DNA of 64,000 bases. Origin: Linnemannia hyalina. Its lineage: Eukaryota; Mortierellomycota; Mortierellomycetes; Mortierellales; Mortierellaceae. Under the pieces are notes generated by a model. The model searched no databases. It saw nothing but the letters and a program-made list of their open reading frames with translations, and was not told the DNA's origin. The stretch covers positions 2,046,001 to 2,110,000 of the forward strand of contig JAHRHY010000005.1 of assembly GCA_019671135.1 (NCBI GenBank). The letters run 5' to 3'. The position numbers and the translations under genes are program-made. The stretch's first letter is position 1; each line of letters opens with the position of its first letter. This document shows positions 1 through 10,419 of this stretch, in pieces.

Positions 1-328
1 CAAAGTCCATTGACACCATCACACCGCGCACACTAGCACAGGACAAGAAGAAAGCCTTCCAGTAACGTCAACACTGGAGAGAGACTGAGGCTTTATGGAA
101 GAAACAATACTTCCAAGTTCGACCCGCACAAACGACTTGCAAGTTTTCAGTATCAACACACACCTCTTGGGACTTGAAGACGGATGATTCGAGCCGGACC
201 CACTCTCGCTGAAAGGCAAATGAAACGAGTAAATGGAGACGAACTGACCTTGTCGTTTTTTCTCTTCACCTTATCTCCCTTCCTACTAGCAACTACCGCT
301 ACTTCTAACTATACTAGCGCCCATCAAC
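1..328. other. 5' flank of the Ypk1-like kinase gene
   Basis: No coding segment with convincing composition is visible. The stretch directly before the kinase ATG at 329 is pyrimidine-rich (about 245-310), typical of fungal core promoters and 5' leaders. The left edge may still belong to an upstream neighbour that cannot be seen. Confidence 0.4.
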
Positions 329-1647
329 ATGTCCTGGTTGCACTCAAAGAGTAAGGGTCACTTGCAAACATACACTATGCGAAATACATACACACACACA
401 GCGACCAAAATATACAGCACATCCACCTGCACAGAGAAAGCGTGCAAAACCAGCCCAAAAGGAGGCTACGGCAACCCACAGCAACAAAAAACAACAAACG
501 CCATGGACTAGACGGAGAGATCGTTTATCCTTCTTTTACATCATCAAAAAGAGGATTACCCAAAGAAACATAAAAGCGAGAGCTTCTTTTTGGTTTTTAT
601 TACTATCGCTGTTAGTGTGCGATGGGCTGTCGACTTCGAGAGTCGAGACACATGGCTTTTACCTGGAGTACTAATCGCTCACCTGTTACCTCATGTTTTT
701 TTATTGTTGCTTTGTTGTACCCCTGTTCCAATAGAGCACAAAGAAAAGGAACGTGAGAAGGAGAGAGAAAAGGAAAAAGAAAAGGAAGCCGCCGCCTTGA
801 CCGCAACCTTCCATTCTGCACTCCAGATAAAGTCGACCTCTCCAACCCCTGTTTCCTCGGCAACATCCCCACCAAAGAACCAGGGCAATGGTCACTCCCA
901 GACGCCCTCGTCCTCCTCGATTCACTCTACCACCCCACCTACCTCTGGCCACTCGCCATCACCTTCGGGACAGACAAACGGAACCGTAGGAAGAAACGAC
1001 GGAGGCGCACCCAAGAACGGTCTTTTGATCATTCGAGTCGTTGAGGCCCGAGGCTTGACCCTCCCACCTGGCTCCAGCAATCCTCCCTTTGTGCCCAAGC
1101 AACAGCAGCAGACTACCAGCAACAGAGAGTCGCTTCAGCGTAAGTGGTGGTTGCCCTATGCTGTGCTGGAGTTTGACAAGAACGAAGTCCTGATCGATGC
1201 GCTCGGAGGCGAGCTGTCCAATCCCGTCTGGCAGTACAGAGCTCACTTGTAAGTCGATACCCCATAGGGTCTATTATTATCGAATGCTCCTTTTTTTGTT
1301 GCATGCAATTTTTGGTTTACGAAGGAGAGAAGAAGGGGTGTCTGGCCATGCAGAAATGCCCGACGACAGGACGACAGAAGACAGAACCAGCAGAATCATC
1401 GGCAAGAGCTCATTATGCATGCACTTTTTTTTGATTGAGGGCCTTAAAGGAACATTTTTTGTTGTTTTTTTCACTTCATGGTTTATATTTCGGCTTGAAA
1501 AACGAGAGCTTGCGATGTGGAGGACTAAACCTTGAGCGAGCAAAGGCTACTCGTTGGATTGCATTTATGAAATTGGGTGCCTCCCTTCCTTCTTTCACCT
1601 GCGCGCAGGCTCCCAACTTTTTTACCTCATCGAGCAGGATGGTCAGC

Positions 1648-1687
<40 letters not shown>

Positions 1688-3636
1688 GCAACAGCAGTTG
1701 CAGACAACAACAAAAGCCAAAAAAAAAGAACAGCAACAACATCAAAACAAAAACAACAGTCGACTTCAGCTCATATACATTTGCCCTTCGCACATCCCCA
1801 CATGCCTAACGCTCATGTTTATTCTTTATTATTTCTCTGGTTAGTGACGTCTCGAGAGTCTCTGATGTTCAGCTGTCACTTTATATCCGCATCCCCAACC
1901 CCAAGGTCGTAGCGGCAATGGACAAGACTGGCAGCATGATGGAGAGCGAGACGTCGAGCGAGGATGTCTTTTTGGGTAACGTCAAGCTAGAGCCACGCTG
2001 GGATGAGCAGATGCAGGATGAGTGGTTCGCACTCGGAGGGGGCACCGGCAAGGTGCGCGTCCAAGTCGTGTTCAAGCGAGACAGTGTAAGTCCTTTTTTG
2101 TTGTCACTCACTCTCTATTCCTTATTTTTAGCATCCATTGAAGAGTGATTTCGATCGACTGGTAAATTGGATCCCACCTAACCTCGCTCGTTTTTTCTTT
2201 TGAATTAGGCGAATACACCTTTGACAATAGATGCGTTTGACCTTCTCAAGGTCATTGGCAAGGGCAGTTTTGGCAAGGTATGTTTTACAGGACGATGTAC
2301 AGTACAGCTCGTCAAAAGGAAAGAAAAAAGAAGAGTCGTGAGGAAGAGGAAAAGAACAGACGACTAGTGTTGGAGACCTCGCTCTTGAGAAGAAAGGAAC
2401 ACGAATGTTTCTGATCCATCCGAGAAGGGTTAAGGTGGGGAGAGTGAAAAGGGTGAATTATTTGATTTTCAATGGCCGCCTAATTGACATTTGATATCCC
2501 TTCATACTCTGTTGTTGTTCATGGATGTCGTTATTGTTGTCTCAATCTAATGTTTTATTTAATATTACTCACTCCACTCTTCATATATTCTCCACTCATA
2601 CTTACGGATATAGGTCATGCAAGTTCGCAAGCGCGACACTTCCCGTATCTATGCCATGAAGATCATCCGCAAGGCACATATCATCTCACGAAGTGAAGTC
2701 AACCACACCTTGGCAGAGCGTACAGTTTTGGCCCAGATCAACAACCCCTTCATCGTCCCCCTCAAGTTTTCGTTCCAGTCGCCCGAGAAGCTGTACCTGG
2801 TCCTGGCCTTTGTCAACGGAGGGGAGCTTTTCCATCATCTGCAGCGTGAGGGTCGTTTCAGCGAGGAGCGGTCAAGGTTCTATGCTGCAGAGCTGATGTG
2901 CGCACTCGAGTGTCTTCATGGGTTCAATGTGGTCTACCGTGATCTCAAGCCTGAGAACATTTTGTTGGATTACACTGGCCATATAGCCCTTTGTGATTTT
3001 GGACTGTGCAAGCTCGGCATGACTGAGACAGAGACTACGAACACCTTCTGCGGAACTCCCGAGTACCTTGCGCCAGAGCTGTTGTTGGGTCAGGGCTATA
3101 CCAAGACTGTCGACTGGTGGACATTGGGCGTGTTGCTGTACGAGATGTTGACAGGTCTGCCACCATTCTATGACGAGAACATTCACGAGATGTACAGGAA
3201 GATTCTTCAGGATGAGCTGCGGTTCCCCGATGAGGTAGCACCGGATGCGAGAGCACTTTTGACGGCGTTGTTGACACGGGATCCTAACCAGCGTTTGGGT
3301 AACAATGGATCAAATGCGATCAAACAGCATGCGTTCTTCAAGCCGATTTCGTTCCCTCACTTGATGGCCAAGAAGATTCAGCCTCCTTTCAAGCCATCGG
3401 TGTCGTCTGCGATTGATACGTCGAACTTTGACGAGGAGTTTACGAGCGAGGAGCCTTTGGATTCTGTGGTGGAGTCGTCATTTTTGAGTGAGACGGTGCA
3501 GTTGCAGTTCAAGGGATTCACATACAACCCTGCCAACGACGGAGTCCTTGGGGCGAGTATGGCCAACCATGCTGGGCCATTGGGATCGTCGGGTGATCGG
3601 TCGATATCTGGCCGTGGAGGTCAGCGTGGATACTAA
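329..3636 (+). CDS. AGC-family serine/threonine kinase, Ypk1/Gad8 type, with N-terminal C2-like region
   Basis: Five exons: 329-350, 735-1248, 1845-2085, 2209-2277 and 2614-3636, giving 622 residues. All junctions are GT-AG and keep frame. The short first exon encodes MSWLHSK, close to the N-terminus of fungal Ypk/Gad8 proteins. A charged KE-rich stretch and a Ser/Thr/Pro linker follow, then a C2-like segment (about residues 110-255, split by an intron). The kinase domain starts near residue 269: glycine loop GKGSFGK, catalytic K298, YRDLKPEN with D392, DFG at 410, activation-loop T426 in TFCGTPEY. The C-terminal AGC tail has DTSNFDEEF, a turn-motif serine near 566 and hydrophobic motif FKGFTY with T585. 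In yeast and fission yeast these kinases act downstream of TORC2 and Pdk1 in membrane-stress and sphingolipid signalling; that role is inferred here. Sch9 is less likely because the kinase core and tail read like Ypk1. Confidence 0.92.
1642..1690 (+). repeat. AAC/CAA trinucleotide microsatellite
   Basis: About 15 copies of a CAA unit lie inside the second intron of the kinase gene (1249-1844). Reading frames through it give poly-Asn, poly-Gln or poly-Thr, but they are intronic, since the flanking exons join cleanly in frame across them. Confidence 0.85.
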
Positions 3637-4312
3637 AAGTGTAGAGGCGTTTTTTTTTTCTTTCTTTCTTATTATGAAGTAAAAAAGCGGAAGTGATATC
3701 ACCCTGTTGGAAAGGCGGTGGAGATGAAGAAGAGGCGAAGGCTTCTTACCAGGCTGTGATTCTTCGAGTCGATTAACAAGCGGCAATTCATGCAAGGATG
3801 TGACTGCGAGGGAGGCGAAGAAAGAAGGAAAGGAAAAAAAAAGTGTTCAGAGACTGGCAGTGAATAGGGGTAAGGCGGGAGTGAGATTGAAGTTTTGTAC
3901 TCTTTATACTTCTTCCCTTTCTTCCTTCCTTCCTTCCTTCCTTGCTTCCCTTCATCCTTTTCAAAACTCATCCACTCGACACTCACTACCTCCTCCTCCT
4001 CCTCTTCCTCCTCTTCCTCCTCTTCAACTCACACAGAAACACACTCATACACACTCTCCTGCTACTCATATATTTTTGCCACTCTCCATCCTCTCCTCTT
4101 TTCCTCCTTTCCTCCTTCCTCCTTTTCTCTCCTCCTTCCCTCCCGCATCATACCCACACCTCCTCTATTCTTTTACCGCTTTACCCAAACGCATACACGC
4201 ATACTCCTTGAAGCACACTCCACCCCCTCTTTTACCCTTCTTACGACCTAGAAAGACTGCCACTCTCCACAAGCACAAGGGAAAAAGCAAGCCTGAAAAG
4301 TCATATTCATCG

Positions 4313-4353
<41 letters not shown>

Positions 4354-4382
4354 GCATCAGAAACAGACAGACAGACAGCACT
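3637..4382 (+). other. Intergenic region and 5' leader of the Dcp2 gene
   Basis: Holds the 3' flank of the kinase gene, then a long C/T-rich tract (about 3900-4165, including TTCC and CCT runs), and a CAA microsatellite (about 4316-4352) ending 30 bases before the Dcp2 ATG. An open frame here encodes only Ser/Leu/Pro-rich low-complexity sequence and I treat it as leader, not gene. Confidence 0.6.
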
Positions 4383-6971
4383 ATGGCATGGACTAACGCT
4401 ACATTCGACCACGTCCTGGACGACCTGTCAAGGTATTATAACTGTTTTGTCTTGTCGACTTGTTTTTACTCGTCTGCTCTGGTTGCTGTGACCATAACTA
4501 CACACATTGCTTAGCTTAGCTGTGCTTATTCGTTGGTTAGAAAGAGTCATATGGCCCGACTTGACTTACTCATCACTTTCCACTCTTTCCTGCTCTTAGT
4601 CGCTTCATCATCAATGTTCCAGATGAGGAACTGGCATCAGTCGAGCGCATCTGCTTCCAAATCGAACAGGCCCACTGGTTCTATGAGGACTTCATCCGCG
4701 AGCAGAACTCAGCCCTCCCCAGCTTTAACCTGAAGAGTTTCTCGGCCAAATTCTTCCAGCACTGCCCTCTCCTTCACGAATGGGCCAATGAACACGAAAC
4801 TGCATTCGCCAACTTTATGGAATACAAGATCAGAGTGCCCGTCTGCGGCGCAATCATCCTCAACGACGCAATGGACAAGGTAACTGTCTAAACGCAATAT
4901 TTACAACAGCCACAAAAGAGACATTCTGTCCACCGACTTGTTATCTGCTTTGTCTTGTCTGACCCGTTATCGATGATAGGACAAAAGTACCACAAGACTC
5001 ACCATCTTAAACCTCGTAATGTTGTGAACCACATTGTAGTGTATATTGGTCAAGGGCTGGACTGCAAGGTCAGGATGGGGATTCCCAAAGGGAAAGATCA
5101 ACAAGGATGAGCCAGATGCGTCCTGTGCAGTACGAGAGGTAATGATCACACTCTTTGTCTCTCTTTTGCTTGTATGCCCGACGCACCGTCCTTCCGGGTC
5201 AAATGCTTTCGTTGTTGACAGTGCACTCGTTCTTTAAAGCAAGGACGCTGCTCTTTTACTCATACAGTGGACCTTGTACTCTTAACTACATGTGCCATGG
5301 ATCAATGTTTTATTACTGAAACGCTCTTTCACTCACACATGCATGTGCGCCATCATGTTTTGGTTTTCTTTTCATTTTTTCAATGCAATAGGTCTGGGAG
5401 GAGACAGGGTTCGATGCTTCAGAAAAGATCCGGGACGAGGACTTTGTGGAGCAGACCATCAAGGATCAAAGGATCCGTTTGTACATTATCAAATCTGTCT
5501 CTGAAAATACAGTGTTTGAGCCTCAGACACGAAAGGAGATCAGCGTAAGCGTTTTGTTGCCGTAGTCATCGTTGACTCGGCTTGTATTGTCATCCTTCGA
5601 GCTCTGACCAATGCGTCCACTCACTCGGGAGCCCATTACGTTTTGCTGCCTTGGACAGAGCGCCTTTGTTGTTTTTGAACACTTTGGACTTAACATCTAT
5701 CTCTTTCATTTGTCCTGTCACTCTCAATTCTGTTTTTAGAAAATCGAATGGCACTATATCGCAGACCTGCCCACATCCAAGCCCAAGCCGATCGAGAAGG
5801 GAACACACTCTGGCCGGGAAAGCGGAACCGAACGAAGCAACGGTATCAAGAACCCCAGCCGCTACTATATGGTGACCCCTTTTGTCCAGTAAGTTGACAA
5901 GATCAGATCGGGTATAAATAGTCATCGGTCGTGGAGTTATGTCATTTTGGCCAGTGTACTGACAAGGGTGTTACTTTTGATACTTGACTTCTGTTTTATA
6001 GCAAGCTGAAGAATTGGATTATTACTCAAAGGCGAAGCAATAAGCGTAGCAACAGCAAGGGTCAGCACAATCAGTTAGCCCATCTTCAATCCCAAGGCAA
6101 TGACAGTAGTACCTCGACAGGATCTCACCAGCAGCAGCATTCGTCCAACCGTCATCAGGCAGGCGTGCCGACCGTTTCTTCTTCCGAGGCTCGACTTGAC
6201 TCAGACGTGTTGAAGAACATGTTGGGTATTGGCAAACCCGTGGCGTTCTCTCAGGAGTCTACGCCTGTTCACTACCAACAGGGGCAGCATCCTGCTCACC
6301 AATCGCCCCCTTTGTCAAGGGGCGCCAGGGACAGCAGCGAGTCCTTGAAGGCTCTGTTGGGGATTCAGGGAGGAGTTAGTATGCTCAACGCGGACGGGAC
6401 CGCTACTGGATCTCCTGTCATTCAGTCGTCGACAACATACTCCAGCCACCCTGTCTCTATGCCGTCGTCGGCAACGTCCAACTCTTCTGCCTCTGTTCCC
6501 TTCCAGAATGGTAGTGACGCATTGAAGGCCATGCTCGGGATCCCTACTCAGTCCAACAGCCCTTTGCTTCATCCCAGTCATTTGGCGACTCAGCATGGAG
6601 GTTCGCCTTTGATGGCGAATGCTGGTGTTGCGATGGCCAACGGCAACAACAACGGTAACCGCGGATCATATGGATCAAACTATTCACCCCAACCCCAGCA
6701 TGCGTCAGCGGCGAGCTCGCCTATGCGCGCCCGGAATGGACCTGTGGATCTGTTGGCGCTTTTGAAAGGCGGTGGAGGAGGAGGAGGAGGAGCGGACGGC
6801 CTCCAGAACGGCAATGTGTACTACGACAATGGTATGCACCATGCTGGAACAGGAAACGGAGTTGGCAGCATCAACAACAACAACGGAGTTGCACCAGGCC
6901 CTGGTCATATCGCTGTGACCAAGCCCAAGACCATGCAAAACTTTACGTTTGACATGGAGGCTTTGTTTTAA
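4383..6971 (+). CDS. DCP2: mRNA decapping enzyme catalytic subunit Dcp2
   Basis: Six exons: 4383-4432, 4600-4879, 5040-5138, 5392-5544, 5740-5888 and 6002-6971; 566 residues. The N-terminal domain (about 1-105) contains the Dcp2 signature reading [11 protein letters not shown] then [20 protein letters not shown] Nudix hydrolase domain follows; the Nudix box at residues 128-150 (GKINKDE...REVWEETGF) has metal-binding Glu143, Glu146 and Glu147, and an intron splits it after Glu143. Box B (LKNWI) follows near residue 247. The long C-terminal tail is disordered, rich in Ser, Gln, Asn and Gly, and carries four leucine-rich helical motifs (LKNMLGI, LKALLGI, LKAMLGI, LLALLKG) plus a terminal [10 protein letters not shown]. 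Dcp2 removes the m7G cap during 5'-3' mRNA decay with Dcp1, Edc3 and Pat1 in P-bodies. Confidence 0.96.
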
Positions 6972-7410
6972 GGGTGAAGCGCCTTTCTTCCCTACTTGTT
7001 TGTTTTTTTTGCTTGTCAATAGGGAGCGTTTTTTTTGTCCGGATCCTGTTGTGTAAAAAAGAGGGTGAGACTAGAGGAAGCGAGGCAAGAAGGGGTACGC
7101 GCACAAAGCTCGATCCTTTTGAAAGGAAGGGCGAATGCAGTTTGCCTTTTCTATTGCCTTCTTTCTCAGCCTCTTTTTTGTGATAATAAAAACCACGGAA
7201 TAGTACAACATCAAGAGTATCGTGTCATGGTGCAAAGAAGGACTACAAAAAAATACAAGGGTATATTTTTTTTTAAAGACAAAGGATATATGGATTCTAG
7301 TTAGTGCGAAAAAACAGAAGAAAGAAGGGGGTGTGATGTGTACGCTTTTTTTTGAGATTCTAATGTTGGTGTTTGTAGGCGGGTGAATGGAAAGGAAAAG
7401 AAAATGGGGG
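6972..7410. other. Convergent 3' intergenic region
   Basis: Lies between the 3' end of Dcp2 (plus) and the 3' end of the tail-anchored protein gene (minus). AT-rich with T runs and an AATAAAA-like element near 7184 that could serve as the Dcp2 polyadenylation signal. No gene seen. Confidence 0.4.
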
Positions 7411-10400
7411 TTAAAGAATGATGGAGAGGAGTGCAGACTGGACTTTATAGAATTGGTTGGTCCCCTCGAGGAGGAAAAGGAAGACAAAGAAAAGGGCGAG
7501 CATCAGCAGGCCCGAGACGCCGTATGTCTCTGTGAACGGGGCGGTTGCAGATCCGGATCCTGTTGGGAGGATTGTGCCGTTTGGAAAGTGAAAGGAGGAG
7601 GAGGAGTTTGGAGAGGAATATGGGGATGACGAGGAAGGTACGAGGGAGCCGTTGTTGTCGTTGGTGTGGTTCAAGGCTGTTCTGCGGCGGGCAGAGGATT
7701 TGGATTTGTTGGTTGTTGAGGAGGTGTTTGGCTTTGTGGAGGACGTGTAGATGATGACTTGGGGGTCGAGTTGTTGTAGTGAGATGATCTTTTGTTGCTG
7801 TTGGCAGTATGGGTTGTGTTCTTTGTCCTGCTGTTGCATGCTGAGGTGGAGACGCGCTTCTTTGTGGTGCTGATCTGTCGCAGAAGAGTTACGGCGATCA
7901 CGTTTCCGGGGCTGGTTATTGTTGCTGCGGGTTCTGAGCATGGACCAGTAGGTGCTTGGTTTTTCTTCCTCCTCCTCCTGCTCTTCGTCGAGTTCCTCGT
8001 CCTCGAAATTGTCCTCCTCTTCGCCCTCAAAGTCGTCGCTGGTCTCAGTATCCTCACTTCCTTCTCCATTGTCATAGTCGTCTTCGGAGTACATTCTTTC
8101 CCCACCAACGACGCGGCGTCGTATCCGTGATGAACTCCTGTTTCCACTTTGCTGTTGTTGTAAAACGGCGTTGGCCCTCCTCGGGTGATCATGGCCGAGC
8201 TCCAGTTCCTCAAGCCGTCTGCTGGAGCAATAGAGGTTGGGTTCTGAAACTGAGGATGTGGGCTTTGATGATGACGATGATGATGTTGAGGACGAGGGAG
8301 TGGATTTGCGTTTTGTGAGTGATACGAGAGAGGAGAGGGATTGTGTCCATGGTAGGCTTGTCGATTTCTTCTTTGTCACGACGGCCTTTTCGTTCCACAC
8401 CTCCATCACCATATCCTCCTCATCTCCCCAACTCCTACCGCTAGCAGCTGTTCCCCACCTTGCGGCAGGAGCGGGAACTGGAGCGAAAGCGGCCGCAGAA
8501 TACATATAACGTCCCAACCTCGAGGATTTCTTGGGCCGGAACTCAAACCCAGACTGAGCAGGGGACCCAAACCCGTTCCGTTTCGGTTGGGCGCCTGTCG
8601 AAGGACCGGGGGCACGAGGCATCTCAGCGCGAAGACGCCCATACTGTGCGAGTTCGGCCTGGGTCATGATCATCTTCATCATGACGTATCGCCGGATGGG
8701 TTGGTGGGAGTGCAGGTGGTGTGCGGCGTGAACGTATAAACGTGCGAGGTCTTTGGAGGAGATTGTGGAGAGGAGTTGGCTTGCTAGTGTGGGGTCTGGG
8801 AGTCGCGAGCGAGGTTGGTGGTTGCGGTTTTGTTGGCGGTGGCGTCTTTGTTGATAATGGTTGTTGTTAGGTTGGTTCTTTGTGGTGGTGTTGGCGAGAC
8901 TGTTGGGGTGGTTGAACCAGGGTAAGGTGGATGTGGTATCGTCGTTGGTTGGTGTGGTATCTGACTTTGTCGCGGATGAGGCAATCAAGGGTGGAGGTGT
9001 CAATAACGCATTGTTTGTTTTGCTGTTGTTGTTGGCGCTTGGGATGCTGAGTGGAGGTAACAACGAAACGCGCTGCACAGGTGGAGGCGATGGTAATTGG
9101 GGCAGTTCAATTTCTGGGTTGGATAGAGGAGGCGAAGGAAGAGATGCCGCAGCCGCAGATTTGGTTGCTCCATGCAGGTGCTGCTGCTGCTGCTGTTTCT
9201 GGTAGAGGGGATGGTCCATGGATGGGTGTGGGAACGTCAATGGCGACAAGAGGACCATCGGTGCAGAGTCATTGCTAGGAGAGAGCGATGCAGAACCGGA
9301 CGAAGATGGGGCAGTAGTTCCATCCTGAAGCACCACTGCAGAAGAAGACGAAGACTCTTGGGAGTGGTGGTGATGATGGTGGTGGACGTAGAGGTGGATC
9401 GCAAGGCTGGAGGGGGACTCTGGGGAGGTGGCAGATGGGACAGGGGATGGGAGGTGCTGCTGGTTCTGGTTCTGAGCCATCATGGGGGCGGCTACCACCA
9501 GTTTGTTTTGTTGCATGATATCCTTGGGGATGAGGATAGGTGGTGGGACCAGGCGCTGAGGCCTGGTGGGTTTGGGAGATACCGCGAGTCCCACATGAGA
9601 AGAGGGGCGTTGAATTCCTTGGTCGAGTGCCGACATGAATGCTTCCGCTGCTGGTGATGTTGTTGAGGAAGTTGTTAAAGAAGAAGAAGAGTCGTCGGCA
9701 GAGTCGTGCAATGGCGGGAACTTGGCCTCGAGGCGACTCATATCGGCTCGACTATAACGCTGTTGCTGTTGCTGATGGTGGTTATGGTTATGCTGGATTT
9801 GGTTGTGATGGAGGTGGTGGTGCTGGGTATGGTGGCTGTGACGCGTAGGATGTTCATATGCACCGGATGCACCTCCATTATGCTGGAAATGCCGTTGATT
9901 TAACTGTTGCTGATGTTGTGGGCTCACTTGCAGGAAAGGAGGAGGCACAAGAGAGGAAGGATGCTGGTTCTGGTTCGCCCTGGCAAAGACTGCAGATGAC
10001 AGAGACGATGACAGAGTGGAAGACGGAGAGGTCGATTTTGTGGAAGCGGCGACACGCTGGAGGTTGTATTCTCGACTAGCGTTGTATTTCTGCAGGCGAT
10101 CGTCTTCCTCTTCTGCGGTCGCCCGTCCACAATAGACCTGCCCTTGCTGGAGGTAGTGCTGCTGCTTCAATTGCACGATTCCATCCTGCTGATAGTGTTG
10201 ACTATTGCTGTTGTTGTGTCGACCCTGTGCTCCATTGAGGTGGACTAGTTGTTGGTACTGGTCGTCCAAGTCCGAGTTCCGATCATCCAAAAGCACAAGT
10301 CCACCACCGTGCGTATGTTGAGTTGCAGAGTTATTGTTGTTGGTACTGTTTCGGTCGATGCTTTCTAGGTAACTTTGAGCCAGGACGCAGCGAGGGATTG

Positions 10401-10419
10401 GTTGACTGAACGACTGCAT
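7411..10419 (-). CDS. Large low-complexity Gln/Ser/Asn/His-rich protein with C-terminal membrane segment; function unknown
   Basis: One uninterrupted frame of 1002 residues from ATG at 10419 to TAA at 7411. I do not recognise the family. Most of the chain is low complexity: poly-Gln, poly-Ser and His runs, proline-rich stretches, and an acidic block (about residues 790-830, Glu/Asp-rich). Two parts look folded: a region near residues 555-640 containing SQLLSTISSKDLARLYVHAA followed by QPIRRYVMMKMIMTQAELAQY, and a single hydrophobic segment near residues 967-986 (about VSGLLMLALFFVFLFLLEG) only some 15 residues from the C-terminus. That arrangement is typical of tail-anchored proteins with the bulk in the cytosol. 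The length of the unbroken frame argues that it is real. It converges on Dcp2. Confidence 0.75.
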   Translation of the reverse strand: MQSFSQPIPRCVLAQSYLESIDRNSTNNNNSATQHTHGGGLVLLDDRNSDLDDQYQQLVHLNGAQGRHNNSNSQHYQQDGIVQLKQQHYLQQGQVYCGRATAEEEDDRLQKYNASREYNLQRVAASTKSTSPSSTLSSSLSSAVFARANQNQHPSSLVPPPFLQVSPQHQQQLNQRHFQHNGGASGAYEHPTRHSHHTQHHHLHHNQIQHNHNHHQQQQQRYSRADMSRLEAKFPPLHDSADDSSSSLTTSSTTSPAAEAFMSALDQGIQRPSSHVGLAVSPKPTRPQRLVPPPILIPKDIMQQNKLVVAAPMMAQNQNQQHLPSPVPSATSPESPSSLAIHLYVHHHHHHHSQESSSSSAVVLQDGTTAPSSSGSASLSPSNDSAPMVLLSPLTFPHPSMDHPLYQKQQQQQHLHGATKSAAAASLPSPPLSNPEIELPQLPSPPPVQRVSLLPPLSIPSANNNSKTNNALLTPPPLIASSATKSDTTPTNDDTTSTLPWFNHPNSLANTTTKNQPNNNHYQQRRHRQQNRNHQPRSRLPDPTLASQLLSTISSKDLARLYVHAAHHLHSHQPIRRYVMMKMIMTQAELAQYGRLRAEMPRAPGPSTGAQPKRNGFGSPAQSGFEFRPKKSSRLGRYMYSAAAFAPVPAPAARWGTAASGRSWGDEEDMVMEVWNEKAVVTKKKSTSLPWTQSLSSLVSLTKRKSTPSSSTSSSSSSKPTSSVSEPNLYCSSRRLEELELGHDHPRRANAVLQQQQSGNRSSSRIRRRVVGGERMYSEDDYDNGEGSEDTETSDDFEGEEEDNFEDEELDEEQEEEEEKPSTYWSMLRTRSNNNQPRKRDRRNSSATDQHHKEARLHLSMQQQDKEHNPYCQQQQKIISLQQLDPQVIIYTSSTKPNTSSTTNKSKSSARRRTALNHTNDNNGSLVPSSSSPYSSPNSSSSFHFPNGTILPTGSGSATAPFTETYGVSGLLMLALFFVFLFLLEGTNQFYKVQSALLSIIL

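Noticed and set aside
1435..1844. Open frames with poly-Asn, poly-Gln or poly-Thr
   Set aside because: They are reading frames through a CAA microsatellite inside an intron of the kinase gene; the flanking exons splice cleanly across.
3800..4396. 198-residue Ser/Leu/Pro-rich open frame before Dcp2
   Set aside because: Composition is that of a pyrimidine tract and CAA repeat in a leader; no domain-like sequence.
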